NCBI GenBank assembly: GCA_006538405.1
Contig: BJKQ01000005.1
Coordinates: 2,976,001-3,040,000, forward strand
Length of the DNA stretch: 64,000 nucleotides
Source: Hansfordia pulvinata
Lineage: Eukaryota; Ascomycota; Sordariomycetes; Xylariales
Direction of reading: 5' to 3'
Under the pieces are notes generated by a model. The model searched no databases. It had not been told where the DNA came from and saw nothing but the letters and a program-made list of their open reading frames with translations. How positions within the stretch are numbered: position 1 is the first letter of the stretch; every line of letters starts with the position of its first letter. The position numbers were made by a program, and so were the translations under genes. Shown here one piece after another: positions 21,202 to 32,309 of this stretch.

Positions 21202-23030
21202 TTACCGTAATGCATAGGGACCGTCAACTTTGACTTCTTTGATACCTTCTGGCATCATTCGGAGCCATTCGGCCCAGCTTTCGACACTCATCAACTCGTC
21301 GGCAAGCCTGAAAGACAGCGAGATCTGAGAGGTTGGTGGCGAAGTAGGGCTCCAAAGACCTGGTGCCGCCTTTGGAGGCGATAACGTAATTGACGGCAAC
21401 TTCGGGTTGCCTGACATCTGCATGTGCAGCGGCGACGCACAGGGTACGAAAGGGCTTTTCCTCGAGTGTTCATCGTGCCCCGCTTTAGGGTATGTCGAGA
21501 GCAGCCGGGAGTGAAGGTCAGCTGCGGAGATGGGTGCAGTCACGCGCTGAAGCGCTCGGGAGCGGAGGTGATCGGCGACACTTCTGGTAAACCTGCTTCG
21601 ATCCAGTGATTGATAATGGTCCTCGGACGCGGATGCAGCTATCAGCTCGAGGACGCCTTTCTGCCTGACCATGCGAGATGAAGGAAAGTAAGGCGCGTCC
21701 ATGATGATGAGCGTGTCAGCGCAAGCCTCTTCGATGATCTGTTGAATACCACTCCATCGTATGGTTGATGCTTGTTGGCGGTCGCACGAGCTACAGGGCG
21801 TCAGAGCGTGTGTTGCGGAATGAACATCATGACAAGACAGGGTTCAAATGAAAACTCACTTTGCCAGAACCATCTCTCTGTTGGCGTCCAGAAAACTGTG
21901 CCCGCTATAGTACACAATCTTCAGAACGTCCCTGCTGTCATTCCTGTCTGCGAAGTCGTTCACTATCCGTGATAGCCATCGCCAGGGATTCGCACAGGAC
22001 TCCGTGGTGGAGGGGATCCTGATGACGTCGCAGTTGTACGAGTACTGTTTGCCAAACACTTCCGCCAGATCGTCGATCGCGTTCAGAACATCGGGCTGTG
22101 ACTCGTCCTGCCAGTGGACGAGAATGGCAAAGACAGTTGAGTATCGATGATACGACGATGAGACGGCCCTGGAAGCGGCGATTTCCAGCTCGGACCGAAT
22201 CGAGTCTGTGGCAGGCATGGCAGAGAGCAGCGGTGGCGCCGCAGCGAGTGGAGGCAGAGAGACCCGGTCCAACCGAGGTCCTGACGGTAGCGGGGTGCGC
22301 AGACGGCCATGAGCATCGGAGAGGGGAAGACGTATGGGAGGGCTTTGCGCCGTCGGCGTTGAATCGATATCCATGTCCTGGGAGTCGAAGTCAAGCGCCG
22401 TCCTTATCTGATGGGGCGCCGGGCTCAGAGGCCGCCCGACCAGCGGCGCCAGCTCTTGTAATGGGCTTGAAGACCTGTATTTGCGCATGGCGTCTTCCCA
22501 GGTCATGTTGTGGTGGTTTGGGTGGCACTACTTGGAGTCAACGATGAAGCCCACGGGCAAGGTTTCTCACCCGGTCAGAACGACAGACTTACAGCGACCC
22601 TTCGTCTCCTGCAATCGATGCAAGCCCCCAACTTCCTGATGAGTGCAGCCTTTTCCCTCTGCTGCGCCGACAAAGGACCCGTTCGCCGACGGCTCGTGCG
22701 GCGACTGCCCGAGATCTCGGAGCCATCCTTGACGGAGAAGATGGACTGGGACGACTCAACACTGTACATAGAGCCGCTGGTGTCGGCAGAGGCACTGGTG
22801 AGGATGGTGCCGTCCGAGTTGACGGTTGACAAAGACGAGCCGGTGTCCTTCCTGACTGGAGTGGTGGTCTCGACCGGGGACTCTATCTTTGTGTCGATGG
22901 AGCCTCGGTGGGTATGACGGCGGTGCGCGTGATCGCCCGGCGGCGGCTGCTGGTGCGGTACATACTGGTTTCTGTCTTCCTGCTGTGGGTGCTTGGGAAA
23001 GGACTCGGCCAAGCTGGGAGCTGGATGCAT
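21202..23030 (-). CDS. Caspase-fold protein lacking the catalytic Cys, with N-terminal CxxC cluster
   Basis: Three exons: 22593-23030, 21860-22527 and 21202-21790. Introns are 65 nt (GTAAGT...TAG, branch GTTGACTC) and 69 nt (GTGAGT...GTAG, branch CTCTGAC). All phases fit, giving 564 aa. Residues ~110-153 hold RTSRRRTGPLSAQQREKAA, then LGACIDCRRRRVACHPNHH, a half Zn2Cys6-like cluster (C137, C140, C147). From ~255 a C14-like fold is visible: FAILVHWQDESQPDVLNAIDDLAEVF, then VLKIVYYSGHSF with the His (H356), then DTLIIMDAPYF. In metacaspases an Asp-x-Cys-x-Ser-Gly box stands at that last strand; here it is Asp-Ala-Pro, so no nucleophile is present. I infer a pseudoprotease or scaffold. The family occurs widely in ascomycetes with unclear role. 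Confidence 0.8.
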
Positions 23031-23514
23031 GGCTCCTTTGGTGCGTGGCCTGGGTAAATGGACGAGAAGCTCACCCCGTATGGACCCTTCTCCTTGTCCT
23101 CATTCTCGGCTGGCTGGCCGCGAAAGAGCGAGAATCACAGCAGGCCTACCCCGTAGAGGGGGTGTCTGGCTGGCGGTACAGTACAGAGAGCAAGAGTCGG
23201 ATAGTCTCTGTATACCTGTGAAACACTGGGATCGTGGACTGCGCCCCGAGCAAGGCGCCGTGTGGTCGTACTGAGAGTCAAGAACGGGTTGTAAGCGTCG
23301 TGTAGGGAACCGATTGCGGCGGATATGCTATATTCCAGAAAATGCCGCGAAGGTCTCCAAGACTGGGAGCGGAGCGGGGGCGGGGGGGATGCTGAGCCAG
23401 ATTCACGCAGTGGATGGTGATCAAAGATGCAGCGAAGCCGAAGTGAGTGCGAACGTATGCGTATGTGAGGGAGAGTGTGGGTGTATGGTCGAGGTATAGA
23501 TTCGAAGGAGTCGG

Positions 23515-23598
23515 ACTGGGATGGGACAAGACAGGGCAGGGCAGGACAAGGCAAGACAAGACAGGACAGAACAAGACTGGGCGGGACGGGACAGGACC
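23515..23598 (+). repeat. Degenerate GGACA-type purine repeat
   Basis: About 85 bp of imperfect gacag/gcagg/acaag units at the core of a longer purine-rich region extending to about 24240, where aggtaggcaggtagg patches dominate. The plus strand is nearly free of T in the core. Confidence 0.8.
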
Positions 23599-25258
23599 TC
23601 ATAGGTGGATGGGACGAGGTGGGATAGGACCGGATGACCACGTAGGGCCAGGCAGGGCAAGTACGGCAAGGTACCCGAGAACCAGGTCACCTTGCTTTGC
23701 CTGCCATGTGCGAGGAGGTGACACGCGCCCAGACTCGAGGATGTAAATAGACTGGGACGGGCACGGGCAGCGGGACGGGATGATTAACCTCTGCGAGGTC
23801 GAGGTAGGCGGCGGCTGTGATGACGGACGTCTCCAGGTGGGCTCAGGCTAGGTACATTCGGTATGGAGGAGACCGAGGCGGGCAGGTACGGGGCAAGGTA
23901 CCTATATGTGTGTTAGCTGGCCGGAGGCAGGCAAGGCAGGTAGGAGGTAGGAAGGCAAGATCGGGTCTGGTAGACAGGTAGGTAATAATCAAGTAGGTCC
24001 ATTAGGTAGGCAGGTAGGTCACGTATGGAGTAATAAACGCAAGGCAGCCAGCCCGTTAACTCGCCTTGGGTAAGGCAAGGACGGGAGTGTTCCCCAATGC
24101 ACATCAGAAACGCCTCGCCTCACATCTCAGGTCCAACCGGCCTAATCTGCTTACGGACGACGGTCATCCGGATGTACCTGAGTACAAGGTAACATACCGA
24201 AGGCAAGGTAGGGTAGGTACGCTGCGGCAGACGGCAGGTGCGGCCCCGTGTGATACCGGGTCGATATATTAGGAAAGTACGTACATCCGTGGGCATCGCC
24301 CGTTGCAGTGAGGTCTGGTCCAGTGTCCAAGGAATCTGGCACTTCACTTGGTACCTGTACTATTAGAGGCGAGCTATTACTAACCTATATGTTCAGTGCC
24401 TTGGTGGCCTGGCAGTGGCAGATAGGTGGTCGCGTTCGTGTTACCTCGATAGGATTGAGGGACTTATGATGTATTTGCGCCGTGCCTATCTGACGTTGGG
24501 TATGTCAACGAAGGCGAATGAGGTAAGTTCTGGGCAGGCTGGGAGGCGGGTAGGGTATGTCGACTTCACCTCTCTGTCTACCTTACGGCTTTGCAGACTC
24601 GTGTAGACCGACGACAGGCCGCAGTACAACAGACTGTTAGACACGGTCCCGGGGAAAGAGACCTGGGCTGCCAGCGGTGGAAATCGCCAGTCGGCCGTTC
24701 TCGCACCCCATTTGCAGTCTGGGGAGCCTTTTTTTTTTCCCCCGTCGTTTTTCCCGTATCCCCGGCCCCATGCATGCAGGCGAACGTACATGTATGGCGG
24801 GCGAGAATCGGGAAATGCAAGTGCACTCAAGACCGTACGTACGTGCGTACGAGTACTGCTTGCGGCGCGGGCATGCATATCTGCCATGCCCGGGATGCTT
24901 GGAGGGGTTGAACGAGATATGATGGCAAATATTTACGTTGCGCCAGCAGACGACCGCAGCGCCGGGCAGGGGTTACCCAGATCATGGGGGGCAAAAGCGC
25001 CCACTTACACGCTGGGGACCCTCTGCCGCCCTCACCCACACAGACACAGGATTGAGCCACGGTACGAGTAGACAGACAGACCCTTGCCCGGTCACATTTC
25101 TTTGTTTTCGGCATTCACGGTGCGATTTCTTGGACTTGGAACCGGCGAGGGCTTGACTCGGCTGCGCGCAGACAGCTGGACGACCGTGGTTGGTCCTCGA
25201 CTGCGACTATTCGGTGCCCATCTGCCGCCCACCAATTTCGGGTGCTTTCGTCTGGTCT

Positions 25259-25300
25259 CGTCTCCTCCTCCTCCTCCTCCTCCTCCTCCTCTTCTTCTGG
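25259..25300 (+). repeat. (CTC)n microsatellite
   Basis: About 10 uninterrupted CTC triplets followed by CTT variants, in non-coding DNA. Confidence 0.9.
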
Positions 25301-25740
25301 CCTGACATGTGTCCCATCCCCCCATCTTCCCCCTTCGTCTCCTGCCCACTTTCTTTTCTCTGTCACTTGTCGCCTTTGTGAGTGAGTGTGAGTGGGCGCG
25401 TTCCCCTCCCCGTACGAGTACCTCGCCATGCGGGGCTGCCGAGCTGGGAACCCGACCGAGAGCAGGCCAACCAAACGCCGCTGGGACGAGACAGACCAAG
25501 ATCATGGGTTAGGTGCCTACAATAGCTACAACAGTGGGACCCCAACGTCAAGCAAACGGGCGACGAGAACCCAACGTGCCAACCTAGGCGGCATCCAGTC
25601 TTGGCGCGTTCCGACCTGCGAATAGCAGACTGACAGGCGGGGCGAGCCTCAGCTGTAGCGCCGGGGAGGAGGGGCGAGGAGGAGACACGGAGGTACTGAC
25701 GAGTACTCGTACTCGCACTCATCACTCGCCCAGGCGTTCC

Positions 25741-25767
25741 CATCTCCATCTCCATCTCCATCTCCAT
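25741..25767 (+). repeat. (CATCTC)n microsatellite
   Basis: Four tandem CATCTC hexamers plus a partial unit in non-coding DNA. Confidence 0.9.
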
Positions 25768-26218
25768 TTCCCTCCAACGAGTGCTCGTACACCTCCACCT
25801 CCGTCCCCCCGTCTCCTTCTCGTCCTGATGCAATCACCCCGCCAGCGGGCCCTTGGGCTATTTTGCAGAGTACTCGTACCCACGTACCTCACGGTGCTCC
25901 ATTCTTCTCCAGCCAGACCCTAAGGGAGGGCCTGAAGCTGCCCCATCGTGTGCCTACGAGAGGCGGGCCATGTACCTACATACATGCCATGTATGTACGT
26001 ACGAGAACTCGTGGTGGGCGCCGTGATAGCTCGCATCAGGTCGGGCCAGAGCGAGACCAAGCCAGGCGGGACCGGGCTAAGTTAAGTTGATGATTACAAT
26101 GCGTCGCAGCATGGGGAACAATGGGCCACGGCTCGGCAAGCTTCCACGGGGGCCTCAATTAGGGGAGACGGGGGGAGCCCCTAACCTTGGCGGCGGGAGG
26201 CGTTGGTTCGAATCGGAC

Positions 26219-26245
26219 GTACGAGTACTCCAGTCGTACTCGTAC
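26219..26245. repeat. Perfect inverted repeat GTACGAGTAC / GTACTCGTAC, 7-nt spacer
   Basis: Arms 26219-26228 and 26236-26245 are exact reverse complements separated by 7 nt and could form a 10-bp stem. The right arm runs on into another TACGAGTA copy, so three motif copies lie within 35 bp. Confidence 0.9.
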
Positions 26246-29200
26246 GAGTATGGGCCACGGGAGTGACGGGGCGGCGGGCTGCCCTGTTGTGATCCATGAA
26301 CAGCTTTGCCGCGAGATTCGAGCTGATCCTGCCCCGATTTCACACGGGGCTTGAGGACGAAAACACGAGTACGTGAGTACGTGAGCAGGAAGTCTGACAA
26401 CAGGGGATCGCGGTGGGGTTTTCTTCTTTCTTTTTCCCCCCTCCTTCTTACTCCCCTTCTTTCTCCCCGTGTTGCCCCTGGTTTATCTATGAATTCGCCA
26501 TTGCTTAGCCTGGTCTCCCACGCGCACATGGGATATAAAAATAGAGGGCAGAGAGCGGCGAAAGAGACCCGGGGGTAGTAGTGCATTGAAGGGTGAAAAT
26601 AGAAGGAGGATAAGGGGGAAGATGGTAGGGGAAAACACCTCGCGCGGTGGCTTATCCACCCACACTCGCCGTCGAACACGCCTCACAGATCTTGTTCGTT
26701 ATCTACAGATATCCTCATGGGTTTATTTTTATTCTAACCCAGTCTCTACCTGGCCGTTGCCCCTCCCAGGTCGCTCCGCTCCGCCCTCACGGCACCTTCA
26801 CGGCACCCTCGCGTCGCTGCCCTACCCTGGCCTGTCGTCTGGCGCGGCATGAGAGAGAGGCCAAGTGCGAAAATTTTCTGCTCCATGATCCTGGGCCTTT
26901 CCTTTTTCCCGAACGCGCCGTATCGCGAGCCCCCGTGGCACCACCGAGAGCAGGCAGGAGGGTACAGGTTCTCCGTACCGCGTACATGCGTGCAATCACG
27001 TCTGCCGCGCTACTGCCCGCGCGGGATAGGCCATCCCTGACAGTCTCTCTCTGTCCTTGACGCCGTGGGCTGGCTGCGAGGCAAAGGAGACGAGGCGTGT
27101 GGTACTCGTACTGCGTGGAATGCCGCGCCCGCCCGGCGTTGCGTGCGACATGACGCCGAGCCCCAGCGCCCAGCAGCCGGGTTGGGTCGTCGATCGCGCG
27201 GGATATAATGCAATGCTGGCGCGAGGACCTACTCGTACTGGATGCGCGCGCGGGAGCACGTACAGGGATCTGCCTCGCGCAGATGGATGCTTTGTCAGTC
27301 CGGTCGGGTGTACCTACTTTGACGACATTTGGATGCGGGTTTGAACTCTACCTTACGTAGGTGACCTACATGTATACCTAACGTAAAATAAATGAGACCA
27401 ATGGATGGAGGTGACCCCGTCCGCGGATGTACGAGTGCCGGCACGCAAGATTGCTGCCGCGTCTATTGCAATGGAAGGGCATTCATGGAGGCTGTGGGAT
27501 GGGGAAACCACAGCTTTCGTCGGGTACCGCCTAAGGTTTAATGGCACTTGCAGCACCAGTGCTCGAGATCGGGTGCATCTCGTCACTGCGGATGGGTTGG
27601 GTTATTACTCTTACAGCTACCTCGAATACCCACTCCTGGGAGCCAAAGCCCTCGCTACGAGTTCGAAATCTCGGCGGCTGCCACCGATCTCGGTACATGG
27701 ATGGCTGTCGACGCGGGTGGGTTTCTTGCACCGTTGCACATCCGTCCCTGGACGAAGGAAACGAACCTGGGGAAGCGAGTTGTAAGTACCTACCCCCCAG
27801 CTCCCAACCTCATCAAAGTGCCCCAGGGCTATGTCCTCGACAAGGCAACAACAGTAAAACACCGCGACGTTGGTTGTCGACCTGACGTTGCCAATACATC
27901 GCCATCGCAATCATCTAAAGGGATACTTGACTTCAATATGGTAAACATAAAACATACATATCCGTACCCCATGAGAAAGGAAAAAAAACCTGGATATGCC
28001 GGGTTGGGCACAAGAATGATGGTGAACGCGAAAATACCCTACCTACGGTAGGTACCTGTACCTAAAGTATCTACTTCGCAAATGGCAACCACTCGTGTTG
28101 GCCGCTCACCCGTGCCTTCTGCCCAAAAGGCGAATAGCCGCCACACGCCCGTGCCAGACCAAACGTAGCCTCAGCTTAGGTACTCGTAGATACCTGCTGA
28201 GTGTCTTCCATCAATACGGTACGTAAGGTACCTTATCCGCCCTTCTAGGTACTCGTACGCCCTCACGCCCTCCACCATCCCCCTCGAGTCCATCACCCCT
28301 CATCTCTCTGCGTCACGGCCGGCGGATCCCATGCAAACACGTGGTGATCTTTTTCCTTTGTCATGCCGCCCCTCCGCTTCTTCTTTTCACTCCCCGTCCC
28401 GCTCTCGGGCTCACTTGCTCGGCACGCTCCTTTTTTTTCTTCTTCTTGCCCCAATGCTACCCTGGTGTCGCAGCCTGTCCGTGTCGCAGATGGGGGAGAG
28501 CGGCGACGCCGCCAGCGCAGACGTGCACGTACTTGGACATACTCGTACAGCCGCAGCCCGGCCCATCTTGCACCTGCTTCCGCGTCACCTGTCGGCGAAC
28601 CAGTCTCGGTCAGGACTATGGGGCGAGGCAAGACAGCGTGCCTGCTCTCGCGGGATTGCACAGCCAGCCCCTCCTCCCCCGGGCACATCGCTACGCGCGC
28701 GAACGGTTGGAAATTCCATGCCGCCTACCTCGGTCTCCCGCCCGCCATGATGCGTTTCGTCCCATCTCAAGTCCTCCTACCCTGGCTCACATGGGCAGCT
28801 ATTATTGGCTGTTCTCCAATCCCGACCGCCTATCACCCTCTGGCGGCTCCCCGCACAGCCGTCACGGCATCAACCCTCTCGCTCGTTCGCGTACGGACAC
28901 CCGCACAACCGCATGCCATACGGAGACCGCCCCTCGACGCTCGACAGGTGCCCACGCTCGCTCCGCCGATCCAATCGTGCCGCCAATCCCAGCGGCGTGG
29001 AGAGCTATGGAGGGGTCCAGAGAGGGGGTGGGTGGCTTGGCCCGCGCCCTCTGTTGCATCCCAAGACAGAAGGTAGCTTCGACGCGACGCCGCTGCGCTC
29101 GCTAGCTGTGGGAGCCGGGGCCAAGGCTTCGGTGCTCTTGGAGAGCGAGTCGAAACATGCCCGCGAGCCCTGAAGGATTCACAGGCCGACGATCGTGGTG

Positions 29201-31946
29201 TCACAGCCCTGACGTTATCTCACCCGCCGCGGAGCCGGCTTCTAGAATGCGCCTCCTCTGATGGAGTCTCTACAGGAGACCCATAGTTTACCATTTCGGG
29301 AATCGGCGGAAGACATTTTCAACTTATACCGAATTTGCCGACCGTCGCCACCGCATATCCATGGGACGCCCGCACATCCTTGGCACCTTGTTCGGGCTGC
29401 GTGGAAAACGAATGCCCAGGCGAGCGGGCGAGCGAGAAAGCAAGCAAAGCATCCACACAAGGTGACAAGGTCTCGCTGGGAGGCGAGGTGAAGAAATTTG
29501 ACCTCGCTTCTTTCATGAGTCTCTGACGTACGAGTACCTCGCATCGTGTTTCGAATTGGGCGGTCCCCTTCACCGTGGCTGGGGGCTGGTCCGCATCGGT
29601 CAGCCACGGGCACGGCTTGACGAGAGGTTCTGCCAGATCGGGACCCCCTCCCCTCCAATGGCCCTGCGCCAAAGCTTTTCCGCTTGGTTGACCTTTCCCC
29701 AGATTGGAACAAGGCACCCAGGCCAAGCCGCCCACTGTTGCCGCTCCTATGTCACCACCAACGTTTGGGCGCCGTCCTTCAAACAGCACCCGGCAAGAAT
29801 ACCATGCCACGGCGCCATCACAGAGGCTGCACACCGGGTCCTCACCCTGTCACAAAGTGCCGGCGACCATGGAGTACCTTGCGTTCCTGCGCATGCAGCG
29901 AGGAGATGAATGATGAAATCTCTGTCTAGGCGTGACGAGGTTTGCGTCTGGTCAAGAAATCGCGCTATGTTAGCGTCCGCGTGCTTCTTTTTCAGGAAGG
30001 TAAAAAGTGGACCTCTTGAAGCCTCACCGAAGACTGAGCTGGGAAGAGACCGGAACGTCCGACCTGGATATGCCGTAGTCCGGAGTCTCTTGTGGGGGGC
30101 GGGTAAATCAGGGCCAGTAAGTCGCTCACGAGAGCTCTCTTCCCAGCTGGCACCTCGGCCCTGCAGTCGGTCTTGCGTATGGGCAAGCGTCAGACCCGGC
30201 CTTGTTACAAGTACACGTACTCGTATGTGCGAGGAAGCTAGGTGTGAGGGACTGGGAAAGCCCGCACTGCGGACCACCAAGGTGTGCTCTGCCTGGGGTG
30301 GGTAATGATACGCATTACCCGCGACAGGGAGGTTGTTTGCCGGGTCGGGCCAGATGCTTGGTATGCCCACCTACGGCGTCAACAGCCGATGTGTTCCCTG
30401 CTGTTCCTCACCGCGGCCCCGTCCTTCAACAGCATACCGCCATGTTGGCCGAGGGCCACTGCGGACATCTGTCGCCCGCCTCCGCATTCTCGTTCAGGGT
30501 AGCTCTTGCAGTTCAAAGCCGCCACTTAGGTACATACGAGTACCCTCAGGTCCGACCCAGCTTGGAGATACACCACACTTCACGGGGGGCATCCTGCCGG
30601 CACCCTGCACCTCTTCGGCCTGCCAGTACGGAGGTTGGGGGATCAAATGCTGTTAGCCTGAGAGCCCTCCGAATCGGTTCAGCCCCCATCTCCTCGACTA
30701 GTCTGAGGGAGGCTTGCAGCCAGTGCGAATCCTGCAGAGCCGAGTGGCCCTTGATGTTTTGGCCAGGGGATTCCCTCTGAGTTTGTCTTCTCCAACAGTG
30801 CGGCACTTATTACTCCGCCCGGGCATCCGCTGCAAGAGCAGCGGACCGATCAGGTGCACGCGATCCACCCTGACCTGAATTCTCTTGGAGGCTAATCACT
30901 CTAGAGTCCCCATAAGCTGGGCGGCGGCGCCTCTCAGTATGGGGAAGAGATATGGAGATGGCCGGGCCTCTTTCAATGTTGGTTGGCCCGTCCCGTCACT
31001 GATCTGGAGACGATGTTAGTGGTATGTCCCTAAATGGAGCGAAGCGCGGAGGGAGAGAGGGAGATTGCCCACGGCGCTTGCGCGTTACAGTGCAAGCCAG
31101 GGGGTATACCAAGAACCGATGGGCATTGAGCCCTGAGCCAGCCAACCCGGTCGATACATCTGCGACAGGTCGATATGCAGTCTCGGCACCCATCTTCTCA
31201 CGTGATTCTAGTCCAGCCGCTACACAGCAGAGCCCGTCTGCCGGACAAGCGAAGGAACAGAGCTTGATCCCAATCAACGGCGAGCCCTGCATGAGTGATC
31301 CATCTAGCAGCCTCACGATCCGAGGTCATGTGGCAGCTCGCGGAGCTCTGGGCGAGTTCCAGCCCCAGGGCCAGCAGGGCGACGAGAATATGGGGAAACA
31401 AGCGTCTTCCTAGATCCGGAGAACGACGAAGGCCAGCCGCCCAGAGCAGGAAACCCCCAAAGAAGAGTTTGGCGACACGCAAGCTGAGCCAAGGAGTTAT
31501 TATCGTGTCGTCCCCCCCGCAAACGCTAGAGAGGCTTGACCAGCTAGTTGAAGGCAAATATTTCCGGCCATAAGCAGGTACGCACGGCGGTCAATCGGGC
31601 ATATTCGTGGGCAGCCTGGGGCCGTAAGTTCGCCAACACCGGTCCCTCGCCACCACCAGTGTCGAAAATGGGTTGCCCGCGTCGGCGGTTTTTGAAATTT
31701 TCGTCTTACCTAGGACCCCGGCGGGCGCCCCGAATTAGCTGCATCGTGGGGATCCGGGGGCACCAGAAGGAGAGGAGAGGGAGGGGGGGGAACGGAGGCC
31801 AAAAACCAAAACATCCATTCCCTTTCGGCTTGGAGCGCAGAATCTTGCTCCATCGCGGAAGGGGAGTTTCGGTTTCAGCTTACCTTGTCGCCGCTCCGAT
31901 CAGAGAACCACACCGTTATCGGGCCCACGTTGACGTCGCCATGTCG

Positions 31947-31960
31947 CCCCCCCCCCCCCC
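31947..31960 (+). repeat. Homopolymer C14
   Basis: Run of 14 C in non-coding DNA; its exact length is probably unreliable in the assembly. Confidence 0.8.
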
Positions 31961-32309
31961 TTGATGCGAGTCGCGCGGCCCAGGTACGCCGGCCAGGTGG
32001 GGGACGGTAAAGGGGCTGTGCCTGCCGCCGCCCCCTTCCGGGGAACCCCAGGCGGTCATGGGCACCGTCGATCCGGCTTCTTGCTTCTCGCCACTGCCCC
32101 TTCAAGATCACTCAGGCCGATAAAAATAAACCCACAAGGGGGAGAGGGGGGTCCACTGGAGGCTTTTTAGAGTCATAAGTTGGGAATAATGCGAGGGTAT
32201 TTTTGGGAGTCTATGTGTTGCTGGGGCAGCGAGCTTCCTTTTCCAAGATCGCCTCGCTTCCGCCGGTCGCCTATATACAGAATTTAGCCACACGCGCCAA
32301 TCTTTCCCC

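Larger units (their letters stand above)
23031..32309. other. Gene-poor stretch, 9.3 kb, rich in simple sequence and GTAC palindromes
   Basis: No ORF resembles a known family on either strand, and I see no transposase, reverse transcriptase or long terminal repeat. The DNA stays GC-rich, so it is not RIP-degraded AT-rich sequence. It holds purine- and pyrimidine-biased tracts and about half of all TACGAGTA/TACTCGTA motifs of the window. A non-coding RNA or lineage-specific small gene cannot be excluded without expression data. Confidence 0.6.

Noticed and set aside
26195..26225. Possible tRNA T-arm (ggttcgaatc)
   Set aside because: The flanking stem does not pair fully and no acceptor or anticodon arm was found.
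28341..29105. 254-codon plus-strand ORF in the gene desert
   Set aside because: Overlaps another frame of similar length with equal lack of signature; composition typical of random frames.
23031..32309. RIP-degraded transposon island
   Set aside because: The region stays GC-rich with no excess of TA-rich decay, and no element termini are visible.
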